64,000 nucleotides of DNA from Woronichinia naegeliana WA131 (GTDB lineage Bacteria > Cyanobacteriota > Cyanobacteriia > Cyanobacteriales > Microcystaceae), in contig CP073041.1 of assembly GCA_025370055.1 (NCBI GenBank), positions 5,240,272-5,304,271 of the forward strand, written 5' to 3'. The translations under genes and the position numbers were made by a program. Position 1 is the stretch's first letter. Each line of letters starts with the position of its first letter. A model generated the notes under the pieces. That model made no database searches, was not told the origin of the DNA, and saw only the letters and a list, made by a program, of their open reading frames with translations. This document shows, in pieces, positions 44,395 to 56,079 of the stretch.

Positions 44395-44789
44395 TATTGA
44401 TATTACTCCTGTCATTTGCTTGATTTTACTATGAAGACGGCAATAGGCGATCGCAGTTTTAAATTTTCATAGAGGAAGGAAAGGGCGATCGCTTTTTTAT
44501 CTTGTGTTAGGGGCGATCGCAGTTTTAAAGTTTAACCAATTAAGAAAATTATTCACGATTTTATCTGTACGATTTAATAAGTACCTCGACAAAATTATTT
44601 ACACCAAGCGATCCTTGTACAGTAAGACTTCTGGGCTTGTCTAATGGGTAATTTATTTTGCAGAACCACTTACACATCAAGGGAAAGTAGAAGCCTAACT
44701 ACATTTGCAGAATATATTTTTTAAAAATCTGCCATTAATAGAATGTCTGTGCTATATTCTAAAAAGCCAAGAAAATCAGGATTATAGCA
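44395..44789. other. Intergenic region between hicB and the GAF gene
   Basis: Contains composite HIP1 repeat copy b (44447-44527) and a further about 260 bp of A/T-rich sequence without a convincing coding frame. It presumably holds the promoter of the GAF protein gene. Confidence 0.5.
44447..44527. repeat. HIP1-centred composite intergenic repeat, copy b
   Basis: Carries GCGATCGCAGTTTTAAATTT, TCATAGAGGAAGGAAAGGGC, GATCGC and TTTTTTATCTTGTGTTAGGG followed by GCGATCGCAGTTTTAAA. It is collinear with copy a at 43848 but lacks that copy's middle insert. Confidence 0.75.
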
Positions 44790-45658
44790 ATGGCACACGC
44801 AATGACACATAAGGATAATTCTTCTGCCCGCGATTTATCGGGTAAGGAGGTTGAGCAGAACGTAATTCGCATTGAAAACCAGATTGAGCGGGCAACTCAT
44901 TCGCTATTTCAACAAAAAGCTGTTCTTGAGAAGATTATCAAGGAATGTTGTGAGCTAGGCTTTGGTTTTGCCTCGATTCAACTGGTTCGTCCTGAAGAAC
45001 AAATTATCGAAGCAGTGACAGGAGCCGCTTGGGCTGGAAAAGCCGGACACTTTTTAGAGCCTGTTAATAATTTAAGAGACATCCAAGCCGATATTTGCCA
45101 GACTTGCCGCACTGAAGTTATTGCTGGCTGGGACGATCGCTTTGATGAATGGGTTTACAAAAAGTACAAGCACCAAGACTCGATACGGATTTTTACGCCT
45201 CTAATCTTAGTACAAGATGATAAAGGTTGCAATGACCAGAAATGGTTTAACAACTTTGATCAAAAGTGGATTACTCATAAGGTTAATGAAAGTTGGTTTA
45301 AGGGAGGTGAGCAAAATCAACCAAAGGAGAATGGGCAACATAGTGTTGTGGAAGTCTTATTACCTAAATCCTATATCGGCAATGAAATCAAGGTAATTGG
45401 AACGATAGAGGTTGGATATTGGTCTTTTGACTCCCCGTTAGCTCTGATTGAAAAAGACAAAGTGATTGATCTAATTGTAAAAGCGGGTGAGTGGGCTTTA
45501 AAAATTCGGGAAACTCAGCTTCCTTGTGTTTTAGATGAGATTACTAAAATTGCGATGAGAGAAGTTAAGGCTGATGGAGCTACCCTTCATTTTTTAGAAG
45601 GCTTGCCTCCAAAATCTAATATCTTGGAAATTGGTACTGATGGGAGCATAAAGAAGAA

Positions 45659-46784
45659 CTAAGTACAGGACAAAAAATGTAGGGAGTCGAGAAAAAGAGA
45701 AAAATTGGGTAGAGAAGGATTAAGAACAAGATGACGAAGATGGTCAAAACCAAGACGAAAAAGACTCTGCGCTAGGCGACCATGTTTCTTGAGGGGAATG
45801 GGATGAAGATGATGAATTGCTAGACCAGTTTTGAGAGACCAAGCCAAAGCTAAAGTCAGTAAAGCCAAAAGCTTACGAAGACGCTTGGGGTCAGTAAAGT
45901 GAGTAGATTCCAAGCAAAAGCCACGAGTCTTAAAGATGCCAAAAAGGGTTTCAATGCCCCAACGCAGGGCATAATCGTGAATAAGACCTTGGGAATCGGG
46001 ATGTCCAATGACGATGAGTAGAGAATTATCAGGCAAGCGAAGAGCCTCTACAGAAACAGGATATCCCCAAACCCGACAACTCCCTTGAAGACGTTGAGAT
46101 TCACTCTTTTGCAAGATGGGCAAAAATGACTTTGGCGGCCAAAAGCTTGCCATTGTGCTCAATCTTGTCCGTAGCCCGAATTCTCAGACAGAAAGCCAGT
46201 AGCGGTTCGAGCAGAAGATAGCGAAGCCAAGCCTGACCAATAAACTCACGGTCGCCACATAAACAACGAATCAGGGCGGTGGGAAAAATCTTGAGCATCT
46301 CCTCGATAAAACGCATTCGTTCATCACTGTTAGAATTGCCCTTTTTCTTGCTAAGCATCCACCACAAGATGGGAATGGCTACTCCTTCATGGACAATGCC
46401 GACAGTGAGGATATTATAACCATGACTGCCAAACTCCCAGGTTGTGCGGTCAATACTTAATACCCAAGGTTGAGGGATATCCAGCCAACTGACTACAATA
46501 CGGGCAATGTGATGGTAATCCAGCTCAAATCCTGAGAAAAAGCGTTGTAAGCGTTTGTAATGAGAATCCACCAATGCCCGACCTTCAAAACCCAGAGCCA
46601 ATTCTTTAAGGTTAACCGTTTTCACTTTGAGGAGGGCGAGTAAGAACAAGGCTAGGAAGGAGAGTCTGGCACCATGCCATCCCAAATGGGGTTTTAGGGC
46701 TTGTTTCAATGCGTTATATTGGTTCATGGGTTTTCTTACATTACGTTCATCTTCCATGAAACCCCTTTCTCGTATACTTTTCAA
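45659..46784 (-). pseudogene. IS-K transposase (IS4-family), frameshifted
   Basis: Two overlapping frames, 46101-46784 and 45659-46162. The first holds VLSIDRTTWEFG (first Asp) and IRCLCGDREFIG (second Asp). The second holds RWGIETLFGIFKTRGFCLES (Y/R/E/K block with Glu). Homology passes from frame one (...KVIFAHL) to frame two (QKSESQRLQGSCRVWGYPV) with a +1 shift at CATCTTGCAAAAG near 46100-46112, consistent with one extra base. The stop codon of the second frame is made by the terminal CTA of the inverted repeat. IS4 elements do not normally rely on frameshifting, so inactivation is likely. Confidence 0.82.
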
Positions 46785-46804
46785 GCCTTTTGTCCTGTAC
46801 TTAG
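45659..46804 (-). mobile_element. IS-K (1146 bp, IS4-like)
   Basis: Perfect 17-bp inverted ends CTAAGTACAGGACAAAA. A 9-bp duplication AAAGAAGAA lies at 45650-45658 and 46805-46813. Inserted in the GAF gene. Confidence 0.95.
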
Positions 46805-48976
46805 AAAGAAGAAGTATTTAGAGATGAAAACAGGTCGAATTCCCTACACCTACGAGGTATTTTCTGAATTAATTGGGCGTGAATTTATCCGAGAATGTCC
46901 TCCTTGTATCGGGGGCGAGGGTCAATTAGCGATCGCAGCTAATCAGGAAAGGATATTGCCATCTTTACCGAAATCCTTGAAAGATTATAATCCAAAAGCG
47001 TTTGATTTAGGCATCAGAGAAATTGTTATTTTCCCTTTAATTGTTGACCAATATAAAGGATGTTTGTATCTTCATTTTAAACAGAAAAATCCTTTTAACA
47101 AAGAGGCAATTAGTTGGCTAAGGCTCTTTCGTAATCGGATTGAAGAGGCTATCCGTTAGGGGAGCATCTCACTTATGCAATAAGTATTAATACTTATGGG
47201 GCAGAAAAATAAGACTTTGAACTTTATCGAACTTTATCAAAAAAAGAAATGAGAGTATAATAGTCGAGACCCACTTTCCAAAATCTATCCCAATTGAGGA
47301 ACAATCTCATGTTATCAGTGTTATCAGAAAATGAAAAAAGGATTCAAGAGTTATGTCAAGAGTTGGGAGAATGTCTCTATCAACAATCTCAAGTTAAAAC
47401 ATTTAATAATTTGGGCGAAATAGAGGAGACTGTCAGAGACTTAATGATTCAGTATGTCAACCCAGAAATAGGTATTTTTTTGTCAAAACAAGTACCGAGG
47501 AAACCACAGGTCGGATACGAACAGTAAAAAGTATTTTGGGGGAATTGCCCATTACAGAAAAACAAGCGAAGAAATTAGAACTAAAGCCTCGAACTCAGAT
47601 GAGTCCAATGTTAGAGAAGAACTGTTTGCTACTGAGTGGCGATGAGTCTTATGAAAAAGCAGCTAAGAAAATCCAATCATTGACGGGAATTGCTGTTTCT
47701 CACAGTACGCAACAACGCCTTGTACATCGCTATCATTTTGAAGAATTACCCTCTAACACAGAAGTCGAAGAAATTAGCATAGATGGTGGGAAGGTACGAC
47801 TCAGAACTCCCAAGGGAGAACCCTTAATTTGGCGTGATTATAAAGGAGTCAGTTTTCATCAATTGGGGGTAGCTGCCTTTTTTCAAGATAACTCGGCTTT
47901 ATTAGATTTGGTTAATTCTCAAATTTTGGCTAAGCCTTTAATTTGTTTGGGAGATGGACATGATGGTATCTGGAACTTATTTCGTGAGATAGGACAGAAA
48001 CATGAGCGAATTGAAATTTTGGACTGGTATCACTTAATTGAAAACCTCTATAAAGTTGGGGGGTCATTCCAGCGAATTGAGGAGGTCAAGTCTTTTCTTT
48101 GGACGGGTGAAGTGGATGCCGCTATCTCCTGTTTTGAGGGATGGTCAGAGCCTCAAGCTGAGAATTTTATCATTTATTTAAACAAGCATAAACATCGGAT
48201 TGTCAATTATGGTTATTTGCAGGCAGAGGGCATTTCTATTGGCTCTGGCTCTGTCGAATCTCAAGTTAAACAAATTGGTCATCGTCTTAAAATTACTGGT
48301 GCGAGTTGGAATTCTGACAATGTACCACAAGTCCTTCGTCATCGCTGTTCCTATTTAGGGCTTGCTGAAAAAAGCTGAAACCTTTACGGAGAAAAATAGT
48401 AGGCGAATTAAGAACCGCTAGAATGCACGAAAATAGGGTAGAATGCCTCAAAACCATTGCATTAAGAAGAGAGAAAGCAGATGTACCGAAAGCAACAGTA
48501 CTCAATTGAAACACCAGAAAACTTGAAAAATCTGTTCGGCGGGCAGTTAGACGAAGAAAATCGTTGGATAGAAATGTCAAAAATGATTCTTTGGGAAGAA
48601 TATGAGGAAGAATATGCAAAAAACTTCACAGAAAAAAAAGGAGCCCCAGCCAAATCATTTAGAATGGCATTAGGAGCATTAATTATCAAAGAAATTTCAG
48701 GAAAAAGTGACAGAGAAACAGTAGAACAAATAAAAGAGAACCCTTATTTACAGTACTTTATAGGAATGGAAAGCTATAGTAGCAAAGAAGCATTTAATGC
48801 GTCAATGATGGTTCATTTTCGTAAAAAAATAGGAATGGAATTAATAAATAAAATTAATAAAGAAATAGAAAAAAAAGCGACGGGTGTAGCGTCAGAAAAA
48901 AAAGAAAATGAAGGAAAGTTATTGTTAGATGCGACTTGTACACCAGCAGATATAAAATATCCAACGGATATAGGAA

Positions 48977-50574
48977 CTGGACAGTGGGAAGTTTATGGAT
49001 GCCAGATAAGGTAATGACTATGCGACGAAAGTAAGCATATCAGGGCTTGGGGAAGAGGCAAGTTTAGCGGTAAGGAATTTAGGCAAAAGCAGACTGGGTG
49101 GACTTTGAGGAAAAATCATTTGGGCTTGATGTTGAAGGGCTAGTTGAGCAATCCGTTCACTAGGGTAGCCATGGGATGGTAATGTCCGAAACCATCGAGG
49201 AAAATTAGCCCAAATCCCCTGGGGTAACTCTAAGGCGAGAATTTGAAGTAGCCCTAAAGCAATGGCATTAAGGTTAACAAAACGCTCAAAGGCTTCTACC
49301 TTGTTTAAAATCTGAGTCTGAACAGCTTGTGGATAGTCACTGAGGATAAGATTGCTGGGCCAGGTAGGTAAAGTAGGAAGACTCTTAAGCCAAAAACGAT
49401 AGGCAAAGCTGCCCAAAAGATGGACTAATTGACGAAAAGTGACTTCAATCTTAAATCGGAGACCGTAAGCGGCAATAATCTCAGGTCCAGTCAAACAGAG
49501 ATCAGTAGAAAGCAGAATCAGTCGTCGTCCGTTAGGCAATTGGGTCAGAACAAACTTGACGAGCTGATGGGGACTATCCCAGTGGAACTCAAAGCACTGA
49601 TAAGAAACCGTGACTTGTTGACCATAGAGCCAGACTTTAGCTGTCGGAAAGTCCGCCGCCAGAGCGAACAGCTTTTCTAGTTTTATCGAACTCCCCCAAA
49701 TCCGTGGTCGTCCTCTCCCCGTCAGCGTCGGCACGGAACAAAAGGGGGCATAGGCGACGGTGGAGCAACGCACTCTTGTGATTAGATGCAAGGCGTTCTG
49801 GCGAAAACTTTTGAGCACTGGTTCGCAAGCAAAATAAGCATCCAAAATTACATAACTCCCTGCCTCTGCGTAAGTAACACAAAGGTCAGCCATTTTTGTC
49901 ACCAGGCTCGTCTTCACCTTTTTTTTGCCTTTTCCCTCCCCCTTCTCGGTTGCTTTGGACTTGATGCCATCGTCTAGCCGCAACACTAAGGGCAAGGCAA
50001 AGCAGGCTTTCCCTACTCCCACCAAAATACTCAAGGCATTGAAGTAATGACCCCTTATCCACTCTGGCTTGGACACATCTTCCGATTCTTGGTGTAGTCG
50101 TTTTACACCTGGCATCTTGCGTCCTTCTTTCCCCACTTTGATGCCATCACCCACATACACCCGTTTCCCTTTAATTCTGTATAGACTTTCATGCTGACTT
50201 AGCCACTTTGACCATTGTAAAGTTAGTCCTTCGACCCTAAACGCCTTGGAATCAAACCAATGTAGAGCCTGATTGTAGTAGCTCTCTGTTAAGCCAATGG
50301 CATTGACATAGCTAGTTATTGCGCTGGGTTGGCTGTTGAGCACTACTCCCCAGACTAACAGGATAAACCATTGGAACGTTGCTTCTCGGCTAAAGGCTGG
50401 ACGGAGATTATTGAGGATTTGCTCTAGTCGCTGACATAGTTGCATAATTGATAGATAGCACTGGCTATCGATTTTCTTATATCAGCCAGTTTCGGACATA
50501 ACGGCACTCTTTTGTATCGGATGTCCGATTTTCTTTTCTCCACTTACACGCCTCGAGAACTTCCCACTGTCCAG
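48977..50574 (-). mobile_element. IS-G (1598 bp), inserted in IS-B4
   Basis: Inverted ends CTGGACAGTGGGAAGT. A 7-bp duplication ATAGGAA lies at 48970-48976 and 50575-50581. Confidence 0.94.
49018..50445 (-). CDS. IS-G transposase (IS4/IS701-superfamily-like DDE)
   Basis: 475 residues, intact. Candidate catalytic residues: RVYVGDGIKVGKEGRKMPG (first Asp), GSYVILDAYFACEPVLKSF (second Asp) and LRFKIEVTFRQLVHLLGSFA (Glu with following Arg/His, IS4-like). A Lys/Gly-rich loop (EKGEGKGKKKVKTS) sits between. I cannot assign a named group. Confidence 0.82.
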   Translation of the reverse strand: MQLCQRLEQILNNLRPAFSREATFQWFILLVWGVVLNSQPSAITSYVNAIGLTESYYNQALHWFDSKAFRVEGLTLQWSKWLSQHESLYRIKGKRVYVGDGIKVGKEGRKMPGVKRLHQESEDVSKPEWIRGHYFNALSILVGVGKACFALPLVLRLDDGIKSKATEKGEGKGKKKVKTSLVTKMADLCVTYAEAGSYVILDAYFACEPVLKSFRQNALHLITRVRCSTVAYAPFCSVPTLTGRGRPRIWGSSIKLEKLFALAADFPTAKVWLYGQQVTVSYQCFEFHWDSPHQLVKFVLTQLPNGRRLILLSTDLCLTGPEIIAAYGLRFKIEVTFRQLVHLLGSFAYRFWLKSLPTLPTWPSNLILSDYPQAVQTQILNKVEAFERFVNLNAIALGLLQILALELPQGIWANFPRWFRTLPSHGYPSERIAQLALQHQAQMIFPQSPPSLLLPKFLTAKLASSPSPDMLTFVA

Positions 50575-51064
50575 ATAGGAATATTGAATGATGCCAGAGA
50601 AAAAACAGAAAAAATAATAGATAAGCTGTATGAAGAAATAAAAGAGAAAAGGAAAGAAAAGCCGAGGACTTATAGGGAAGTGGCAAGAAAAGAGTACTTA
50701 GCCATAGCAAAAAAACGTCGTGTGTCAAAAAAAGAAAGAAGAAAAGGAACAAAAAAACAACTAGGATATATAAAAAGAAACTTGTCTCATATAGAAAAAA
50801 TGATAGAAGAGGGAGCAAAGTTAGAAAAACTAACGAAAAAAGAGCAAGAAGAGCTTGTAACGATAGGAAAAGTGTATGAGCAACAGTTAGAAATGTATGA
50901 AAAAAAGACAAATAAAGTAGAAAACAGAATTGTGAGTGTAAGCCAACCTCACGTGCGTCCAATAGTGCGTGGAAAAGCGGGAAAAGCAGTAGAGTTTGGA
51001 GCTAAAATATCAGCAAGTAATGTGAATGGCTTTGTCTTCTTAGACAAATTAAGTTGGGATAATT

Positions 51065-52754
51065 AGGGCTTGCTGAAAAAGTCAAAAAACGAAAGAAATG
51101 TGGGTTAGGGAAGTATGGACTGAAAAAGCATAGATAACTTATCCTTATGGAAACAAATCAAAATACAGATTTTGTTTAATCTATTGTTCCTTTCTGTCTA
51201 AAAAGGTCAACACAAATCACTCCTCACAAAAGAGAGGAAAATTAACACCATTTTTCACAAGAAAAACGACTCTACAACTTTTTACTTTTTGTCTTCTGAA
51301 GTAGAGTAGAAAGATTCATTACCAAAAAGTTCATCGCAATTACCGTTTCCGAGGTCTCAGGTAGTTTGGCCATCACTCGACCAAGACTAAATTTCCTCTT
51401 TCCCTGTCCGAATTTACCCTCAATGGCATTACGCACTCTTTCATCTGAGCGTGCCTCTTTCTTTTTTTCTTTGCTCACCTCTTTCGGCGGTCTTCCCAAT
51501 CGGGGACCACTCATTCTTATATCCCTTTCTTTACAATAAGCTCGATTCGCTTTTGTTCGATAGATTTTATCCACATGAACCGATTCCGGATAACATCCTG
51601 TTTCCCTTTTATATTCTTCTATTCGCGCTTGTAAATCTCCCGATTCGTTGTAATTATCCCAACTTAATTTGTCTAAGAAGACAAAGCCATTCACATTACT
51701 TGCCGATATTTTAGCTCCAAACTCTACTGCTTTTCCCGCTTTTCCACGCACTATTGGACGCACGTGAGGTTGGCTTACACTCACAATTCTGTTTTCTACT
51801 TTATTTGTCTTTTTTTCATACATTTCTAACTGTTGCTCATACACTTTTCCTATCGTTACAAGCTCTTCTTGCTCTTTTTTCGTTAGTTTTTCTAACTTTG
51901 CTCCCTCTTCTATCATTTTTTCTATATGAGACAAGTTTCTTTTTATATATCCTAGTTGTTTTTTTGTTCCTTTTCTTCTTTCTTTTTTTGACACACGACG
52001 TTTTTTTGCTATGGCTAAGTACTCTTTTCTTGCCACTTCCCTATAAGTCCTCGGCTTTTCTTTCCTTTTCTCTTTTATTTCTTCATACAGCTTATCTATT
52101 ATTTTTTCTGTTTTTTCTCTGGCATCATTCAATATTCCTATATCCGTTGGATATTTTATATCTGCTGGTGTACAAGTCGCATCTAACAATAACTTTCCTT
52201 CATTTTCTTTTTTTTCTGACGCTACACCCGTCGCTTTTTTTTCTATTTCTTTATTAATTTTATTTATTAATTCCATTCCTATTTTTTTACGAAAATGAAC
52301 CATCATTGACGCATTAAATGCTTCTTTGCTACTATAGCTTTCCATTCCTATAAAGTACTGTAAATAAGGGTTCTCTTTTATTTGTTCTACTGTTTCTCTG
52401 TCACTTTTTCCTGAAATTTCTTTGATAATTAATGCTCCTAATGCCATTCTAAATGATTTGGCTGGGGCTCCTTTTTTTTCTGTGAAGTTTTTTGCATATT
52501 CTTCCTCATATTCTTCCCAGGGAATCATTTTTGACATTTCTATCCAACGATTTTCTTCGTCTAACTGCCCGCCGAACAGATTTTTCAAGTTTTCTGGTGT
52601 TTCAATTGAGTACTGTTGCTTTCGGTACATCTGCTTTCTCTCTTCTTAATGCAATGGTTTTGAGGCATTCTACCCTATTTTCGTGCATTCTAGCGGTTCT
52701 TAATTCGCCTACTATTTTTCTCCGTAAAGGTTTCAGCTTTTTTCAGCAAGCCCT
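51065..52754 (-). mobile_element. IS-B copy 5 (complete, 1690 bp), nested in IS-B4
   Basis: Perfect ends with AATT at 51061-51064 and 52755-52758. Inverted relative to its host copy, as in the IS-B2/IS-B3 pair. Confidence 0.95.
51272..52630 (-). CDS. IS-B5 transposase, intact
   Basis: 452 residues, identical in layout to copies 1 and 3 but with MIPWEEYEEEY instead of MILWEEYEEEY. The same Pro variant occurs in the broken IS-B2, so these two copies share a recent ancestor. Confidence 0.9.
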   Translation of the reverse strand: MYRKQQYSIETPENLKNLFGGQLDEENRWIEMSKMIPWEEYEEEYAKNFTEKKGAPAKSFRMALGALIIKEISGKSDRETVEQIKENPYLQYFIGMESYSSKEAFNASMMVHFRKKIGMELINKINKEIEKKATGVASEKKENEGKLLLDATCTPADIKYPTDIGILNDAREKTEKIIDKLYEEIKEKRKEKPRTYREVARKEYLAIAKKRRVSKKERRKGTKKQLGYIKRNLSHIEKMIEEGAKLEKLTKKEQEELVTIGKVYEQQLEMYEKKTNKVENRIVSVSQPHVRPIVRGKAGKAVEFGAKISASNVNGFVFLDKLSWDNYNESGDLQARIEEYKRETGCYPESVHVDKIYRTKANRAYCKERDIRMSGPRLGRPPKEVSKEKKKEARSDERVRNAIEGKFGQGKRKFSLGRVMAKLPETSETVIAMNFLVMNLSTLLQKTKSKKL

Positions 52755-53187
52755 AATTACAACGAATCGGGAGATTTACAAGCGCGAATAGAAGAATATA
52801 AAAGGGAAACAGGATGTTATCCGGAATCGGTTCATGTGGATAAAATCTATCGAACAAAAGCGAATCGAGCTTATTGTAAAGAAAGGGATATAAGAATGAG
52901 TGGTCCCCGATTGGGAAGACCGCCGAAAGAGGTGAGCAAAGAAAAAAAGAAAGAGGCACGCTCAGATGAAAGAGTGCGTAATGCCATTGAGGGTAAATTC
53001 GGACAGGGAAAGAGGAAATTTAGTCGGGTGCATCCCACTTAAGATAATACATTGACACTCAAAAGAGGAGAGTGATTGAGATAAGCACATCGTAGCCGAA
53101 GAATACGAGAAACATTATGAAGATGCCAACGTGCTCCCGACAATTTAACCCTAGCTCCCACCTGTTTAATCTTAGACTCCACATCAC

Positions 53188-54461
53188 GGCACTGGTATCG
53201 TCTAGCTAGAAGCTACAAACGTTGCAATACGAGAGGTTCAAGAAATCAGGCGAATTTGGAGTAAGTCCTCCCAAGTTAACCCCTTTTCAATTATACCGAG
53301 AGCTACAGCAGGAACTTCTCTAGTCGTAAAATGGCTGCGAACAAAGTTATGAACCATCCAGAAAATATCTAGGACTCGCTGTAATCCCACAACAGATTTA
53401 GCATAAGTATTTGTACGACGACAAAAGGCGGCTAAATAGCGTCGGATAGCACTATTAAATGCCTCAACGTGGTTGGCATGGACGTCCTTTTCTTCTGGTT
53501 TTTCTGTTGTCTCTGGATGTTCTGGTTTCGGAGTTTCTACTTTCTTTAGTTTACCCTCAGAATCTCGACGTTTACTACTCTTATTTTTTAGTCTTACTAC
53601 AAGACCCTTCGGTAATACTTTGGTGGGACGACCTCGCTTTCCAGTCCTTAATACTTCGTGACAAATATTAAATAGCAGTTGACTATATCGCTTTTCTCCA
53701 TCTGTAAATAACTGGAGAGATTCTGCACTCCTTTCAAATAATTCCGCTACCGTCATCATTGCTTCTAGAAATAATTTCTGCTCTTTTCGACCACATTTTA
53801 AATGCCAAATAAAGCGGCTAGCCCTGTCCATGAGCACGATTGTCCACCCCTCAGAGGCACTTGCTTCTTTATTTTTTCCAACTTTTGTGTATAGTTCATC
53901 CCCTTCTATTACTAATTTAACAAATTCATTCACTAAGGCGTATAAAAATAATGTCTCTTGTAATCCTGATAATTTCTTTTCCCAATTCAATATTGTTGTT
54001 TTCGCGTAGCCGAATGCTCGGGCTGCTGCATTTAATCCTATTCCTTCCATTCTGGCTTTTAATACTTTTACAATTTCACTTAATGGGGTTTCTACGCCAG
54101 CGATTACGCTACCATAAGTCTCAGCAAAACAAGAACTACATTCTTGACAAATGAACATTTTACGTTCCCCGTTACCTTTCGTTTGATAATGAGAATGTAT
54201 TTTTACGTTTTCACTATAGCAATGAGGACAGTTGTCCTTGAATAAGGCATCCTCTTTCTCTTGGCACAAGCCAACATCATTCAGGATTTTCATAGAGCTT
54301 TTCTTTAATATTGACATTGTTTTCTGTTTCCTTCTTCTTTGATATAATGACAATAATAATATAATAAAAACGGGCCGATGTCTAGTCTTAAACTATTTTT
54401 CTATTTTCTCAAAGCCTTACACCATAACTTTTTCCAACTTTGATCAGACGATACCAGTTCC
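53188..54461 (-). mobile_element. IS-D copy 2 (complete, 1274 bp)
   Basis: Ends are GGCACTGGTATCG and the complement of GGAACTGGTATCG. A perfect 8-bp TSD CACATCAC lies at 53180-53187 and 54462-54469, verified against the uninterrupted site in IS-F1. Confidence 0.96.
53238..54317 (-). CDS. IS-D2 transposase (zinc-ribbon, IS1-like), intact
   Basis: 359 residues from MSILKKSSMKILNDVGLCQE; an upstream ATG would add 12 residues of leader. Same motifs as copy 1 (CPHC, CQECSSCF, GDELYTKVGK, FTDGEKRY, HVEAFNSAIRRY). The first 30 residues and the adjoining element end differ strongly from copy 1, while the remaining 330 residues differ at only a few positions. Confidence 0.86.
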   Translation of the reverse strand: MSILKKSSMKILNDVGLCQEKEDALFKDNCPHCYSENVKIHSHYQTKGNGERKMFICQECSSCFAETYGSVIAGVETPLSEIVKVLKARMEGIGLNAAARAFGYAKTTILNWEKKLSGLQETLFLYALVNEFVKLVIEGDELYTKVGKNKEASASEGWTIVLMDRASRFIWHLKCGRKEQKLFLEAMMTVAELFERSAESLQLFTDGEKRYSQLLFNICHEVLRTGKRGRPTKVLPKGLVVRLKNKSSKRRDSEGKLKKVETPKPEHPETTEKPEEKDVHANHVEAFNSAIRRYLAAFCRRTNTYAKSVVGLQRVLDIFWMVHNFVRSHFTTREVPAVALGIIEKGLTWEDLLQIRLIS

Positions 54462-54770
54462 CACATCACCAGAACCAATCACAATACCAAGCTGTTGATA
54501 GTATTGGTAATCAGGGATACGCTGATAATGCTTCGTCAAATAGGCTTGAAAATTCTTTGCCCTCTTGCTTTTGACTCCATCAAACGCATCTATTGCCTTG
54601 TTCACAAAACCCCGCCACAGTAAATGCTCCACTGCTTCTAGCCGTTTGAGAGAGCCACCCACTTTGAACAGATTCTCCTTGAGATGATACCAATCCAACA
54701 CCTCTCGTCGTATCAGCCACGATGGGTGTGACCTTTAGTTGATGAAGGAAAAGAAAAGTGTTAACATGAG

Positions 54771-55199
54771 ATGAAAAGTGACAAAGAGGAAACAATGATG
54801 ACAGCAAAACTAATTAATGTAGAGGGTTCAAAGATAAAAATAGAACTAACATTAGAACTCAGTCGTTCAATGTTGGATACAGAAATAAATATTCAAAAAG
54901 GCTTAAACGAAGTAGGTTGCATCGCCAGCAAAGAAGCCTTGAAATATTTAGATACAGATGGTTCACCCTTAAAAATCGGTGAAGAAATCTGGAAGAGTAA
55001 GGGAGAGCAACCGAAAGAATATCAAACACCTTATGGTGAGGTTATAGTGAATCGTCATGTATATCAGCGTTCACCTTTGAGGAAAAACGTATTGCCCCTT
55101 AGAAAGAGAAGCAAGGATAATCATAACATCAACGCCATTATTGGCAAAACAGGTATCCTCAAAAATGTCAGGGATGGCAGGCAAAGAGGTGAAAAATGA
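54771..55199 (+). CDS. IS-C4 orfA
   Basis: 142-residue frame identical to orfA of copy 3; same +1 discontinuity at the GGAAAAAC run. Confidence 0.7.
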   Translation: MKSDKEETMMTAKLINVEGSKIKIELTLELSRSMLDTEINIQKGLNEVGCIASKEALKYLDTDGSPLKIGEEIWKSKGEQPKEYQTPYGEVIVNRHVYQRSPLRKNVLPLRKRSKDNHNINAIIGKTGILKNVRDGRQRGEK

Positions 55200-56079
55200 T
55201 TTATTAGAAAATCATGGTAGAAAAGTAGCGCTATCCTATATCCAAAGATTGAGTGAAGCAGTAGGAAGTGTGGTACAGGCAAAAGAAGAAGCGTGGAGTT
55301 ATGCCCCGCCCAAGGAGGATAGCCAAATTGCAACAGTGGGAATAGGATTAGATGGAACCTGTATGCTGATGTGTGAGGATGGCTACCGTGAAGCAATGGT
55401 GGGAACCGTTTCCCTATACGATAGTGAGGGAGAACGTCAACAGACAATCTATCTAGGTGCGGCACCAGAGTACGGAAAAAAGAGTTTTCTAGAAAGATTG
55501 GAAAGAGAAATTGAGCGAGCGAAAAACCGTTATCCAGAGGCAAAATTTGTCGGTATAGCAGATGGTGCAGAATCAAATTGGAAGTTTTTAGAAAAGCAGA
55601 CGGAAGAACAGATATTAGATTTCTATCATGCCTCTGGTTACTTAGGAGCGTTGGCAGAAGCGTTGCATCCGAATACCGTGTCAAAACAAAAAGAATGGTT
55701 GACTGAAAATTGTCGAGAACTCAAGCATGAAAAAGGAAAAGCAGGAGAACTGCTAAATCTGATGAAAGAAGTCAAAGAAGAAAAAAGTCATTCTAAGAAT
55801 CTTACCGAGAAACTACAAGCGGCGATTACTTATTACGAGAATCATCAGCATCAAATGGATTATGCTGAATACTTAGAGAAAAAGTATCCGATTGGTTCAG
55901 GTGTTACGGAAGCAGCTTGTAAGACGTTGGTCAAACAACGATTATGTTGTTCAGGAATGCGATGGAAGGAAAAAGGAGCAGGAATTATTTTGAGCCTACG
56001 AGCTTTGGTATTGACCAAGGAACGATGGAGTCAATTTTGGGCAAAACTTGATCAATATGGGTTCCCTGTAGAACCCTGA
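55141..56079 (+). CDS. IS-C4 orfB (catalytic part)
   Basis: 312-residue frame indistinguishable from orfB of copy 3, with all acidic motifs kept (GIGLDGTC, GIADGAESNW, PIGSGVTEA). Copies 3 and 4 appear identical throughout, so transposition is recent. Confidence 0.78.
   Translation: MAKQVSSKMSGMAGKEVKNDLLENHGRKVALSYIQRLSEAVGSVVQAKEEAWSYAPPKEDSQIATVGIGLDGTCMLMCEDGYREAMVGTVSLYDSEGERQQTIYLGAAPEYGKKSFLERLEREIERAKNRYPEAKFVGIADGAESNWKFLEKQTEEQILDFYHASGYLGALAEALHPNTVSKQKEWLTENCRELKHEKGKAGELLNLMKEVKEEKSHSKNLTEKLQAAITYYENHQHQMDYAEYLEKKYPIGSGVTEAACKTLVKQRLCCSGMRWKEKGAGIILSLRALVLTKERWSQFWAKLDQYGFPVEP

Larger units (their letters stand above)
44790..47159 (+). pseudogene. GAF-domain protein gene split by IS-K
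   Basis: The two parts, 44790-45658 and 46814-47159, join in one frame once IS-K and one 9-bp duplication are removed (...DGSIKKK|YLEMKTGRIPYTY). The restored product is about 404 residues. The first GAF-like region is at about 35-245 (LGFGFASIQLVRPEEQIIEA, IRIFTPLIL, VIGTIEVGYWSF) and a second at about 250-400 (REVKADGATLHFLEG, IREIVIFPLIVDQYKGCLYL). GAF domains bind small ligands or bilins; there is no conserved chromophore Cys pattern that I can assign. The stop TAG at 47157 directly abuts IS-E2, so the original protein may have been longer, for example with an output domain. Confidence 0.82.
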
